A DNA stretch of 13,634 bases, taken from positions 1,248,701 through 1,262,334 of the forward strand of contig CP070645.1 of the NCBI GenBank assembly GCA_020354275.1, given 5' to 3'. This document shows positions 1 to 6,893 of the stretch, in pieces (positions within the stretch are counted from its first letter, which is position 1; each line of letters starts with the position of its first letter). The notes under the pieces were generated by a model. It saw only the letters and a list, made by a program, of their open reading frames with translations, had not been told where the DNA came from and searched no databases. Both the position numbers and the translations under genes were made by a program. This stretch comes from Dehalococcoidales bacterium. Its GTDB lineage: Bacteria > Chloroflexota > Dehalococcoidia > Dehalococcoidales > UBA2162.

Positions 1-135
1 AAAGGCAACTTCAAGTATAGATTGTCTGTATTGAATACTACTATGAAATATGACAGAAAGTCAATAAAATGGACTGATGTCACTATTCATTAGCTTTGAA
101 TGGCTCTGTATTATGCATATTGTCCATATTGTGGC

Positions 136-164
136 TTGACTTTTCGACATGTATCCTATATACT
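136..164 (+). promoter_or_regulatory. Sigma-70-type promoter for the surface protein gene
   Basis: TTGACT at 136-141 and TATACT at 159-164 are separated by exactly 17 bases, and each box matches 5 of 6 consensus positions. Transcription would start near 171. That gives the gene at 439 an untranslated leader of about 270 bases. No other equally good pair was seen between here and the start codon. This is inferred from sequence only. Confidence 0.6.
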
Positions 165-170
165 CCCTAT

Positions 171-438
171 AAAGCTGGCTTATTATATCGTGAAAATACA
201 TCCCGGCTTTAACTGGAGACTCAGACAGGAAGGTTGATGCTGGCAATACCCATAATAGAAAGATTAAACACAGAGCAAAGCCTCGTCCATGACCGATATT
301 ATCTTCACAGCGGGATGAGGCTTTGAGGTTCGTGAAGAGAGGAATTGAACCTTATTAGAAGCATGCTGGACCGCATAATCTAGACAGCGAAGTCAGCCAG
401 GTCTTTATCTGTTCCCCACAGCAGGGATTTTTATAGTA
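171..438 (+). promoter_or_regulatory. Long structured 5' leader, candidate regulatory RNA
   Basis: No convincing gene lies in 1-438. The predicted leader contains several hairpins. AAAGCTGG (171-178) can pair with CCGGCTTT (203-210). CAAAGCCTCGTC (276-287) pairs with GATGAGGCTTTG (314-325), 12 bp with one wobble. AGGTTC (326-331) pairs with GAACCT (347-352) and directly abuts the previous stem, so the two could stack. Near the start codon TCCC (413-416) can pair with GGGA (424-427), which is part of the only ribosome-binding-like sequence and is followed by a run of T. I compared it by eye with c-di-GMP, cobalamin, SAM and guanidine riboswitch signatures and found no match. The family, if any, is unknown. 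Confidence 0.35.
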
Positions 439-2256
439 ATGAAGAACATAATAAACCGTAAGAACATCTCCAGGATGGTGGTACCACTAGTTCTGGTTTG
501 TGCTGTCGCTATCTCACTCTGGTATGTGGCCCCAACACCCGCCAAAGCTCTGCAGATAGAAATCAGCAACCCCACGACCGGTACGCTGGGTAGTACCTAC
601 AGTTTTACGGTAACGGTTAATATTGAGGACATTGACATTCTGCCCATAAAGAGCATTGACCTCGAAATTTATAATATGGCTGCCCCGTCCAGCTATAAGG
701 CCAGCTGTCATGACCTGCCCCTACCCGACCAGGCCTCAGCTACAGACAGCAGGGTATACACCAGTACGGAGACCGGTGGCGGTCAGGTCATTATCGTGGC
801 CAATACAGCTTCGAACTGGGACTATGACTATGACTACCGGTATGCCTACGGGTACCAGGACCCAGGAGGCTGGTGGGGTGGGTATCTCGGCTACGGTTAT
901 GGCTATGGTTCAAGTAACGGGGTTACTTCAATAACATTTGACGTTAGCTGGACACCGCCGACCGGCTGGCCGACAGGAAACTACCAGGTCAAGGCACTGG
1001 TATACGGTGATGCCACCCATGAATTTATCGGGACAGGCACCACTTTCTCTCTCTCTTCAGGTGGTGGCGGCGGTGGCGGCGGCGGTGGCGCCGGTATCGT
1101 ATCGTACTGTAAATACGTTCAGGCTTATACCACCGCCTCCGGTAGATTCATCAAAGATATCTATATAACATCTAAGGACAACAATGTCAGGCTCGATATT
1201 GCCAAGGATACCATTGGTCTTATTCATACCGATTCTCTCTACACGATCTGTATCGACCCGGTGATAGAACCAGATCTGACGGCGATAACAGATCCTCTCA
1301 TTATCGGTTCTATATACGATATAAAGCCTGATGGCGCTACTTATGACCCGGCAATAACCCTTACCATCACCTATGACCCCGATATTATACCTGATGGGAT
1401 TAGTGCTGGTGACCTGGTTATTGCTACGTGGGACGAGGATACCGGAGCATGGGTGAATCTTGAAGGTTGTATTGTTGATACGGAAACTACTTCCATCAGC
1501 GTACAAATCAGCCACTTCACGCCGTTTGCCATAAGGGCACCTGAGAGTGCACCTATCCCGGCCACCTTTACTACCAGTGACCTGACCATATCACCCAGCC
1601 AGGTTGAGGTCGGTGAAAACGTTACCATCAGTGCTCTTATTACCAACACCGGGAACCTTTCCGGCAGCTACGAGGTGACCCTGGAGATAGACAACGTTGT
1701 TGAAGCTACGGAGGAGGTGACACTGGATGGCGGGGCCAGCCGGATGGTGTACTTTACTACTGCTAAAGATTCTGCTGGCACCTATACCGTGAGTGTTAGT
1801 AACTTGACCGGTACATTTATGGTTAGTGAAGCCGGCGTCCCGGTAATCTCAGATACCCCGGCCAGCTTTACCACCACTGACCTGTTTATATCACCCGGCA
1901 AGGTTGAGACCGGCGATAGCGTTACCATCAGCGTCACTATTACCAACACCGGCGACCTCTCCGGCGACTACGAGGTAACCCTCGAGATAAATGGTGTTAC
2001 GGAAGCTACCGAGGAATTGACCCTGGATGGTGGTGCCAGTCAGATAGTTCAATTCACCACTACTAAAGATACTGCCGGTAACTATACCGTAAACATCAAT
2101 GACCTGACCGGGTCATTTACAGTCAGCGAACCTGCTGTCCCGCCCGAGCCGATTAATAGCTTGCTGATTGGTCTGATTATTGCTGCTGCTATCGTAGTGG
2201 TCAGCATTGTCACCTGGCTGATTCTGAGGAAACGGATAGTTAACCAGCAGGTCTAA
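439..2256 (+). CDS. Secreted, membrane-anchored surface protein with two CARDB-like repeats
   Basis: This 605-residue protein has a signal peptide: a basic N-terminus, a hydrophobic core at about 13-30, and a likely cleavage after AKA at 35-37. A beta-rich region of unknown family follows (about 38-205). It contains a Tyr/Gly-rich, low-complexity stretch at about 128-160. Ten consecutive glycines (208-217) form a linker. A second beta-rich domain spans about 222-367. Two CARDB-like (adhesion-type, Ig-fold) repeats occupy 374-465 and 474-565, about two-thirds identical and spaced exactly 100 residues apart. A membrane helix at about 572-596 ends in RKR and a short tail, so the protein is probably displayed outside and anchored by its C-terminus. 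There is no LPXTG motif. The ATG is preceded only by a weak, distant AGGGA. The role is probably in the cell envelope or adhesion; the ligand is unknown. Confidence 0.8.
   Translation: MKNIINRKNISRMVVPLVLVCAVAISLWYVAPTPAKALQIEISNPTTGTLGSTYSFTVTVNIEDIDILPIKSIDLEIYNMAAPSSYKASCHDLPLPDQASATDSRVYTSTETGGGQVIIVANTASNWDYDYDYRYAYGYQDPGGWWGGYLGYGYGYGSSNGVTSITFDVSWTPPTGWPTGNYQVKALVYGDATHEFIGTGTTFSLSSGGGGGGGGGGAGIVSYCKYVQAYTTASGRFIKDIYITSKDNNVRLDIAKDTIGLIHTDSLYTICIDPVIEPDLTAITDPLIIGSIYDIKPDGATYDPAITLTITYDPDIIPDGISAGDLVIATWDEDTGAWVNLEGCIVDTETTSISVQISHFTPFAIRAPESAPIPATFTTSDLTISPSQVEVGENVTISALITNTGNLSGSYEVTLEIDNVVEATEEVTLDGGASRMVYFTTAKDSAGTYTVSVSNLTGTFMVSEAGVPVISDTPASFTTTDLFISPGKVETGDSVTISVTITNTGDLSGDYEVTLEINGVTEATEELTLDGGASQIVQFTTTKDTAGNYTVNINDLTGSFTVSEPAVPPEPINSLLIGLIIAAAIVVVSIVTWLILRKRIVNQQV
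1060..1089 (+). repeat. Poly-glycine codon run (ten Gly)
   Basis: Ten consecutive GGT/GGC codons encode a flexible glycine linker between the N-terminal and middle domains of the surface protein. The triplet run is mixed GGT and GGC rather than pure, which should limit but not prevent slippage. Length changes would be in-frame in multiples of three and would alter linker length only. Confidence 0.75.
1558..2157 (+). repeat. Two tandem 300-bp repeat units encoding CARDB-like domains
   Basis: Unit 1 (1558-1857) and unit 2 (1858-2157) both start with CCGGCCA and stay in exact register, with long shared stretches such as GTTACCATCAG and ATTACCAACACCGG. At the protein level the units share PA[TS]FTT[ST]DL at the start, and ITNTG, YEVTLEI and TLDGGAS further in. 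The equal length and nucleotide similarity point to an internal duplication of a single domain. The second unit diverges near its end into the pre-helix linker. Confidence 0.8.
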
Positions 2257-2371
2257 ACACCAGTACTCAGAGAAGACTACGGTCAGGAATCACCCCAACC
2301 TATTATTAAATCCATGCCGGCTTGCAGTTAATAAAAGTTGCCTGCATACCACGTCTGACTACCACTGGCAC

Positions 2372-2394
2372 CCACTATCATTTCCGTATAGTGG
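2372..2394. terminator. Hairpin between convergent genes, possible bidirectional terminator
   Basis: CCACTAT (2372-2378) and ATAGTGG (2388-2394) form a 7-bp stem with a 9-base loop. It lies in the 150-bp gap where the surface gene (plus) and the CPBP protease gene (minus) converge. There is no strong T-run on either side, so factor-independent termination is only a possibility. Nothing else was recognised in 2257-2406. Confidence 0.35.
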
Positions 2395-2406
2395 CCCGGA
2401 ACCCCC

Positions 2407-3144
2407 CTAGAAGAAGAACGGGACCACCAAATAGAGTATAGAGTTGGCTATACCGTGGGCCAGGGACACTCCCAGAAGTGAACCTGTCTTTTTTACCACC
2501 CACCCAAAATACACGGCAACAGTAAAAACAAAAGCGATATCTAAAGCCGAGTAATGTATCATGTGGACGATAGCAAAAAGCAGGCTGATGTAAATTATAC
2601 CCCAGTTACCGTATTCCTCCAGTGCGGTATTCTGCAATACCCCGCGGAAAATAAACTCTTCAACAAAGCCGGTAAATAACAGGAATATTAATGCTGGCAG
2701 CAATATTTCCTGCCAGGTAAATTCAGAGATCATGGGTTCTGGCTTGAGGATAAAATACTCGACGACCCCGATGGCAATACCGGATGTGGCAACAGTCAAT
2801 TGCACCGGCACTTTGTTTACAGCCAGACCAATCTGCTTCAAGGGGTAACCTGTTATTCTTACTACCTCAAGAGCCGCAATCAGCAACGGGGTATAAATGA
2901 TGGGATACCACCAGGCTCGGGGAATATTGGCCAGGGGCACAGACAGACTGACTATTCTGATAAGCGGCACCAGCGCCAGCGATATAAGCAGCCTTTGCAG
3001 GCTTTGTCTGCCAACCAGCACCGAGTGAAGGATTAAGGCTATCAACACCACAATATGGCAGACTATTCCCCATAGCGGGGCAACGGTAACAGTAATTACC
3101 TCAGATATAGTAATTGCCAGAAAGTAGATTAAAGCTTCTTTCAT
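2407..3144 (-). CDS. CPBP-family intramembrane metalloprotease (CAAX-protease-like)
   Basis: This 245-residue, very hydrophobic protein has about seven or eight predicted membrane segments. The family's active-site motifs are all visible in the C-terminal half: E162-E163-x3-R167, F190-x3-H194 and H230-x3-N234. These belong to the CPBP/Abi family of glutamate-type intramembrane proteases. Members include prenyl-protein (Rce1-like) proteases and bacteriocin self-immunity proteins, and many bacterial members have no known substrate. The gene is last in a minus-strand cluster after cinA and an M50 protease, 50 bp downstream of the latter. The start has only a weak, closely placed AGG upstream. 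The family call is secure; the substrate and role are unknown. Confidence 0.85.
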   Translation of the reverse strand: MKEALIYFLAITISEVITVTVAPLWGIVCHIVVLIALILHSVLVGRQSLQRLLISLALVPLIRIVSLSVPLANIPRAWWYPIIYTPLLIAALEVVRITGYPLKQIGLAVNKVPVQLTVATSGIAIGVVEYFILKPEPMISEFTWQEILLPALIFLLFTGFVEEFIFRGVLQNTALEEYGNWGIIYISLLFAIVHMIHYSALDIAFVFTVAVYFGWVVKKTGSLLGVSLAHGIANSILYLVVPFFF

Positions 3145-3194
3145 CCTGTCTTACTAATCGTATTGACCAGAGCTGAAGATATCAATCCGTATAT

Positions 3195-3980
3195 TCAGTT
3201 AACCGTAATATCTGGCGGAACCGAAGGACTATCAGCCGATTCTGCACTCCCAACGGTAAACATAGGCGTTACTCCCTGCCAGAGTATCTGACGGTAACTA
3301 GCTGAAGCATTACTCAATACAAACCAGCCAATAAAAGCAATCCAGAGTCCCTCGAACCATGACAGGCCAAAGGGACGCAGAAATACCATCAGGATTCCAC
3401 CCAGTATAAACAGGCAGCCTACTGCCTGCCCCAGACGCGTGGCAATCCTGGTAGAGCGGTAATAGTCTCCCGTGAAATGCCAGAGGACAGAACGCAGAAT
3501 ACGGCCACCGTCCAGGGGAAACCCGGGAATCAGGTTGAACGCGGCCAGTGCTCCGTTGATAACAGCCAGCCACAGTATCATGACAGCTACAGGTTCAGAC
3601 AAATTCGGAATGAGCAGCCACATAAAACCGAACAGGCTGCTTATGGTCAGACTGCACAACGGACCGGCCACCGCCATCTTTAACTCGGCACCGGGCCGCC
3701 GCGGTTCCTCGGTCATTTCAGCAATACCACCGAAAATAAAAAGGGTAATGCTGCCAATTGGGATACCATTGGCCCTGCCCACCAGACTGTGAGCCAGCTC
3801 ATGGGCAACCACAGAGGTAAAAAACACGAGACTGGTGATTATGCCGATGAGCCAGTAATACCACTGCCAATAATCAGGGTAGACCAGCAGCACCGTCACC
3901 AGGATAAATATTATAAACCAGGAAAAATGCAGCCTGAACCTGATGCCAAGGAATGTACCTAAATCTATTGTTCTTCGCAT
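3195..3980 (-). CDS. Site-2-protease-type M50 membrane metalloprotease without CBS domains
   Basis: This is a 261-residue polytopic protein. The zinc motif HELAH (60-64, preceded by VVA) sits in an early membrane segment. The third ligand region, with N139, P142 and LDGG (146-149), lies in a later one, as in M50 proteases of the SpoIVFB/Rv-type clade that cut membrane proteins within the bilayer. Relatives often continue into two CBS domains after a Ser-Tyr-Arg-Gln segment. Here that segment is present, but the protein ends about 30 residues later in a Ser/Pro-rich tail. I chose the ATG at 3980 over an in-frame GTG at 3986 because the AGGA is 9 bases before the ATG but only 3 before the GTG. 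That AGGA overlaps the cinA stop codon, which suggests translational coupling. The substrate is unknown. Confidence 0.85.
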   Translation of the reverse strand: MRRTIDLGTFLGIRFRLHFSWFIIFILVTVLLVYPDYWQWYYWLIGIITSLVFFTSVVAHELAHSLVGRANGIPIGSITLFIFGGIAEMTEEPRRPGAELKMAVAGPLCSLTISSLFGFMWLLIPNLSEPVAVMILWLAVINGALAAFNLIPGFPLDGGRILRSVLWHFTGDYYRSTRIATRLGQAVGCLFILGGILMVFLRPFGLSWFEGLWIAFIGWFVLSNASASYRQILWQGVTPMFTVGSAESADSPSVPPDITVN

Positions 3981-3991
3981 CTTCACGTTTC

Positions 3992-5194
3992 CTAGTTACT
4001 GGAAGTAAGCAATCTTCTGAGCTCCAGCAGTGCGGTTGTGGTCACCCGCCGCTTCCCCCGGGAACGGCGTATGGCGCGGCTGTTTTCCCCGTCAGAAATG
4101 CCGATGTACGTTACCCCGGCAGGCTCATTTTCGTTTTCTAGCAGGCCAGTGGTACTGATGGCTATGTCTGATTTCAGGAGTTCTCTGGCTACCTCAGCCA
4201 TTGATTGAGCCATCTCAGGGCTAACGGCACCGTACCGGGATATAATTGCTTCATCAACACCCAGGGCTATCTTGGCCTGGTCGGAACAGGCAACCAGTCC
4301 ACCCCGGAAAAAGACCGGGCTCTGGGGTATATCGGTAATGCTGGCTGCCAGCCACCCCCCGCTGTAGTCTTCAATAACAGATAAAGTAAGCCCTTTCTCA
4401 ATCAGTAAACGCCCGGCTGCGGTCTCCAGCGTGTCATCATCCGTCCCCCAGATATACCGGTCCAGCAATTCCCTGACCCTGATTTCACCCTCAGCGATTA
4501 CCTGCTCTGCCTGCTTCTGGCTGGCCGCTTTGGCCGTTAAACGCAGTTGAATGCCATCAGCCTTGGAATATACGGCCAGTGTGGGATTGCTGGAGGAAAG
4601 CAGGGGGGCGACCATTTCCCCCACCGCTGCCTCGGATAGACCGGACGTTTTAAAAACCCTGGATAGAATGATAGCCTCAGACATCTGCTGTAAGGCGGGC
4701 CGGACTTCCCTCTGCCACATCTCCTGTAATTCTGCCGGAGGGCCGGGCATGGCTACTATTATGCGGTCATCTCTGGAAACCCACCAGCCGGGAGCAGTCC
4801 CCCGGGTATTGGGGATAGGTTTTGCCGACGGAATAATGGTTGCCTGTTTCAGGTTGCTCAGCGGCATTGCCATATGCCACTGAGAGAAACGTTCCCGTAA
4901 CCCTTGCTCCAAAGACGGGTCAACCCCTATTTTCTCACCGAGTACCTCGGCTATTGCCTCACGCGTAATATCATCTTCTGTCGGCCCCAGGCCACCGCTG
5001 GTCAGAACCAAATCCGAGCGCTGCCAGGCACGCTTCAGTACCTCGACAAGCCTGGACTGATTGTCACCGACCTGCGAAATCCAGTACAGGTCTATCCCCA
5101 AGGAGGGAAGCTGTCTGGCCAGGTATGAAGAATTGGTATCGGTGATCTCTCCCAGCAGGATTTCAGTGCCAACAGAAACTATCTCAGCCCTCAT
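3992..5194 (-). CDS. cinA: CinA-like protein with divergent C-terminal NMN-amidase-type domain
   Basis: The 400-residue length is usual for full CinA. The N-terminal MoCF-like domain (about 1-170) is well conserved: EIVSVGTEILLGEI (4-17), the TNSSYLA segment, TSGGLGPTEDD (65-75) and AMPGPPAE (148-155). In other bacteria this domain has ADP-ribose-type pyrophosphatase activity, and the C-terminal domain deamidates nicotinamide mononucleotide. Here the C-terminal domain (about 255-397) keeps the fold pattern and the AK of the conserved Lys region (K308). However, the usual ESCTGG reads EDYSGG (275-280), and the usual TGIAGPxGG loop reads TGLLENENE (349-357). NMN deamidase activity is therefore doubtful. 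The start ATG has GAGG 7 bases upstream. The next gene begins within about 11 bases of the stop, so they are probably co-transcribed. Confidence 0.88.
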   Translation of the reverse strand: MRAEIVSVGTEILLGEITDTNSSYLARQLPSLGIDLYWISQVGDNQSRLVEVLKRAWQRSDLVLTSGGLGPTEDDITREAIAEVLGEKIGVDPSLEQGLRERFSQWHMAMPLSNLKQATIIPSAKPIPNTRGTAPGWWVSRDDRIIVAMPGPPAELQEMWQREVRPALQQMSEAIILSRVFKTSGLSEAAVGEMVAPLLSSSNPTLAVYSKADGIQLRLTAKAASQKQAEQVIAEGEIRVRELLDRYIWGTDDDTLETAAGRLLIEKGLTLSVIEDYSGGWLAASITDIPQSPVFFRGGLVACSDQAKIALGVDEAIISRYGAVSPEMAQSMAEVARELLKSDIAISTTGLLENENEPAGVTYIGISDGENSRAIRRSRGKRRVTTTALLELRRLLTSSN

Positions 5195-5303
5195 GGGAAC
5201 ACCTCTACCAGTGGTGAAATAGGGGTGGTAATTCTAGTAATAGACCAGTCCTTAACGCTTACTGCAACCAAAGCTATCGTCGTATAAGCCAATAACAATT
5301 CCT

Positions 5304-6605
5304 CTAGCAGCTGGACTTGGAGACCGGTATATTCAGGTATTTCTCCATCATTTCCAGGGCGCAGAACTCCCCGCACATGCTGCAGGCAGGCCCCGATGTA
5401 GGATGCTGACCCCGGACCTGGCGGGACCGCTCCGGGTCAATTGACAGTTCGACCTGTCTTTCCCAGTCAAGCTCCTTACGCGCTACTGAAATTTGCCTGT
5501 CCCAGTCCCCGGCGCCCTTCACTCCCTTGGCAATATCACCGGCATGAGCCGCAATACGCGAGGCGATTACTCCCTGCCTGACGTCATCGGCATCGGGCAG
5601 AGAAAGGTGCTCGGCCGGGGTCACGTAGCATAGGAAATCGGCACCGGCGGCCGCGGCGACAGCGCCGCCAATTGCCCCGGTAATATGGTCATAACCGGCA
5701 GCAACATCGGTAACCAGCGGGCCCAGGACGTAGAAGGGTGCCCCACGGCAGATAGCCTTCTCTAAACATACATTGGTCTCTATCTGGTGCAGCGGTATGT
5801 GCCCTGGCCCTTCAACCATTACCTGTACCCCGGCTTGCCATGCCCGCTCGACCAGCTCCCCCAAGGAGACCAGCTCATCTATTTGAGCCCGGTCAGTAGC
5901 ATCGGCCAGGCTTCCGGGACGCATGCCGTCGCCGAGACTCAGGGTCACATCAAACTCCCTGGCCAGCTCGAGAAGCCGGTCGTAGTACTCAAATAGCGGG
6001 TTCTCACGCTCATTATAGAGCATCCAGCCGACCAGAAAAGCCCCCCCGCGAGAGACAACATCAGCCACCCTTCCCTGCTGCTTAAGACGGGCGATGGCTG
6101 ACTGGGTTACACCGCAATGCACCGTAATGAAATCAACCCCGTCCCCGATGTGACCTTCGATAGCGGCAAAGATATCGTCGGCAGTCATCTTGACGATAGC
6201 GCCGTGATTCTCTATTGCCTCAATTCCAGCCTGATAGATGGGCACTGTTCCAATCGGAAGTGAACTACTGGCAATGATAGCCTGCCGGATTGCCGAGATA
6301 TCACCACCGGTGCTTAAGTCCATAACCGTGTCTGCCCCGCAGGCAGTTGCTACACGTAGCTTCTCTAACTCGGTATCCATGTTCCCGTAGTCAGAAGATG
6401 TACCGATGTTAGCATTCACCTTGGTCCTGAGCCCATGCCCGATGCCGCAGGTAACCAGATTGGTATGCCTGTTATTGGCCGGGACTACTATTGTTCCGGC
6501 AGCGATACCCTGCTGGATAAGGCCGACCTCTACACCCTCGTTCCTTGCCACCAGCTCCATCTGAGGTGATATAGCCCCTTGTTTGGCCAGTTCTAATTGA
6601 GTCAT
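5304..6605 (-). CDS. thiC: Phosphomethylpyrimidine synthase ThiC (short form)
   Basis: ThiC converts aminoimidazole ribotide to hydroxymethylpyrimidine phosphate, the pyrimidine half of thiamin, by radical SAM chemistry in the cytosol. The 433-residue protein shows the family signatures NANIGTS (64-70), DLSTGGD (96-102), TVHCGVT (161-167), LSLGDGMRPGS (222-232), EGPGHIP (265-271) and GPLVTD (295-300). A C-terminal cluster motif has C408, C411 and C415. The Cys spacing is CX2CX3C rather than the CX2CX4C of many longer ThiC proteins, and the N-terminal extension of those proteins is absent, consistent with the short ThiC clade of anaerobes. The paralogue BzaF (5-hydroxybenzimidazole synthase) is the main alternative, but the TPP riboswitch directly upstream favours ThiC. 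The ATG follows AGGAG by 4 bases. Confidence 0.92.
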   Translation of the reverse strand: MTQLELAKQGAISPQMELVARNEGVEVGLIQQGIAAGTIVVPANNRHTNLVTCGIGHGLRTKVNANIGTSSDYGNMDTELEKLRVATACGADTVMDLSTGGDISAIRQAIIASSSLPIGTVPIYQAGIEAIENHGAIVKMTADDIFAAIEGHIGDGVDFITVHCGVTQSAIARLKQQGRVADVVSRGGAFLVGWMLYNERENPLFEYYDRLLELAREFDVTLSLGDGMRPGSLADATDRAQIDELVSLGELVERAWQAGVQVMVEGPGHIPLHQIETNVCLEKAICRGAPFYVLGPLVTDVAAGYDHITGAIGGAVAAAAGADFLCYVTPAEHLSLPDADDVRQGVIASRIAAHAGDIAKGVKGAGDWDRQISVARKELDWERQVELSIDPERSRQVRGQHPTSGPACSMCGEFCALEMMEKYLNIPVSKSSC

Positions 6606-6614
6606 GCTGCTCCT

Positions 6615-6660
6615 AAAAATAAAACCAAAGGCTTGGAGATATTAAAGCTAGCCCTTGGTT
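6615..6660 (-). terminator. Riboswitch-controlled intrinsic terminator ahead of thiC
   Basis: Read on the minus strand, AACCAAGGGCTAG (from 6660-6648) pairs with CAAGCCTTTGGTT (from 6635-6623), giving about 11 of 13 positions paired plus a wobble. A U-rich tract (TTATTTTT, from 6622-6615) follows and ends directly before the thiC AGGAG. This is a textbook terminator. Its 5' arm contains ACCAAGGG, which can instead pair with CCCTTGGT inside the aptamer (from 6711-6704), giving an antiterminator when TPP is absent. Confidence 0.85.
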
Positions 6661-6669
6661 TAACTACGA

Positions 6670-6752
6670 TTGCTTCCCTACGCTCGTATTACCGAGATCA
6701 GGTACCAAGGGTTGGCGTAAACCGCCTCTCAGCCGATTAGCACCCCCAGCGG
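6670..6752 (-). promoter_or_regulatory. TPP (THI-box) riboswitch aptamer
   Basis: On the minus strand the conserved thiamin pyrophosphate aptamer segments appear in order: GGGGGTGC, CGGCTGAGAGG, ACCCTTGGTACCTGATC, GGTAATACGAGCGTAGGGAAGC. The pyrimidine-sensing CTGAGA and the GTAGGGAAGC end are exact. When TPP binds, the ACCC strand pairs with GGGGT in the aptamer, which would free the downstream terminator arm and switch thiC off. It sits immediately upstream of the terminator and thiC. Confidence 0.95.
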
Positions 6753-6785
6753 TTCTACTGATTAATTTTTTACTCCATCAGGTTA

Positions 6786-6814
6786 AATATAGCACATGAT
6801 TTACCTGGATGCAA
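6786..6814 (-). promoter_or_regulatory. Probable thiC promoter
   Basis: On the minus strand TTGCAT (from 6814-6809) and TATATT (from 6791-6786) are 17 bases apart. The -10 matches 5 of 6 positions and the -35 matches only its TTG. The predicted start is about 30 bases before the riboswitch aptamer, the expected arrangement. It would drive thiC and possibly the cinA-protease genes downstream. Confidence 0.5.
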
Positions 6815-6871
6815 TTTGCCACCTGGCAGACTGTGTTAGTACTACCAAACTACTCCGAACAGAAATAACGG

Positions 6872-6880
6872 TGCTATAAT
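6872..6880 (+). promoter_or_regulatory. Extended -10 promoter for rsmG
   Basis: TGCTATAAT is a perfect TATAAT with the extended TGn element. No good -35 box lies 16-18 bases upstream, which is normal for extended -10 promoters. Transcription would start near 6887, only about 7 bases before the rsmG ATG at 6894. The mRNA would then be nearly leaderless and lack a proper ribosome-binding site. Confidence 0.6.
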
Positions 6881-6893
6881 TATAACGAGTATT

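Noticed and set aside
61..246. 61-codon open frame on the minus strand in the region before the surface gene
   Set aside because: It has no ribosome-binding site and no recognisable motif, and it overlaps the proposed plus-strand promoter and leader. It is most likely chance.
432..437. TATAGT just before the surface-gene ATG as a leaderless promoter
   Set aside because: There is no -35 or TGn element, and the start would fall inside the coding region. The pair at 136-164 is much better.
171..438. c-di-GMP (GEMM) or cobalamin riboswitch in the surface-gene leader
   Set aside because: Fragments such as ACACAGAGCAAAGCC and GGAGACTCAGACAGG resemble pieces of these classes, but the complete conserved cores are absent.
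1057..1515. 152-codon minus-strand frame inside the surface gene
   Set aside because: It lies wholly within a gene with a clear signal peptide, repeats and anchor, and its translation shows no family features. It is a shadow frame.
5191..5376. Small minus-strand frame between thiC and cinA
   Set aside because: It overlaps the end of thiC in another frame, and no family features or ribosome-binding site were seen.
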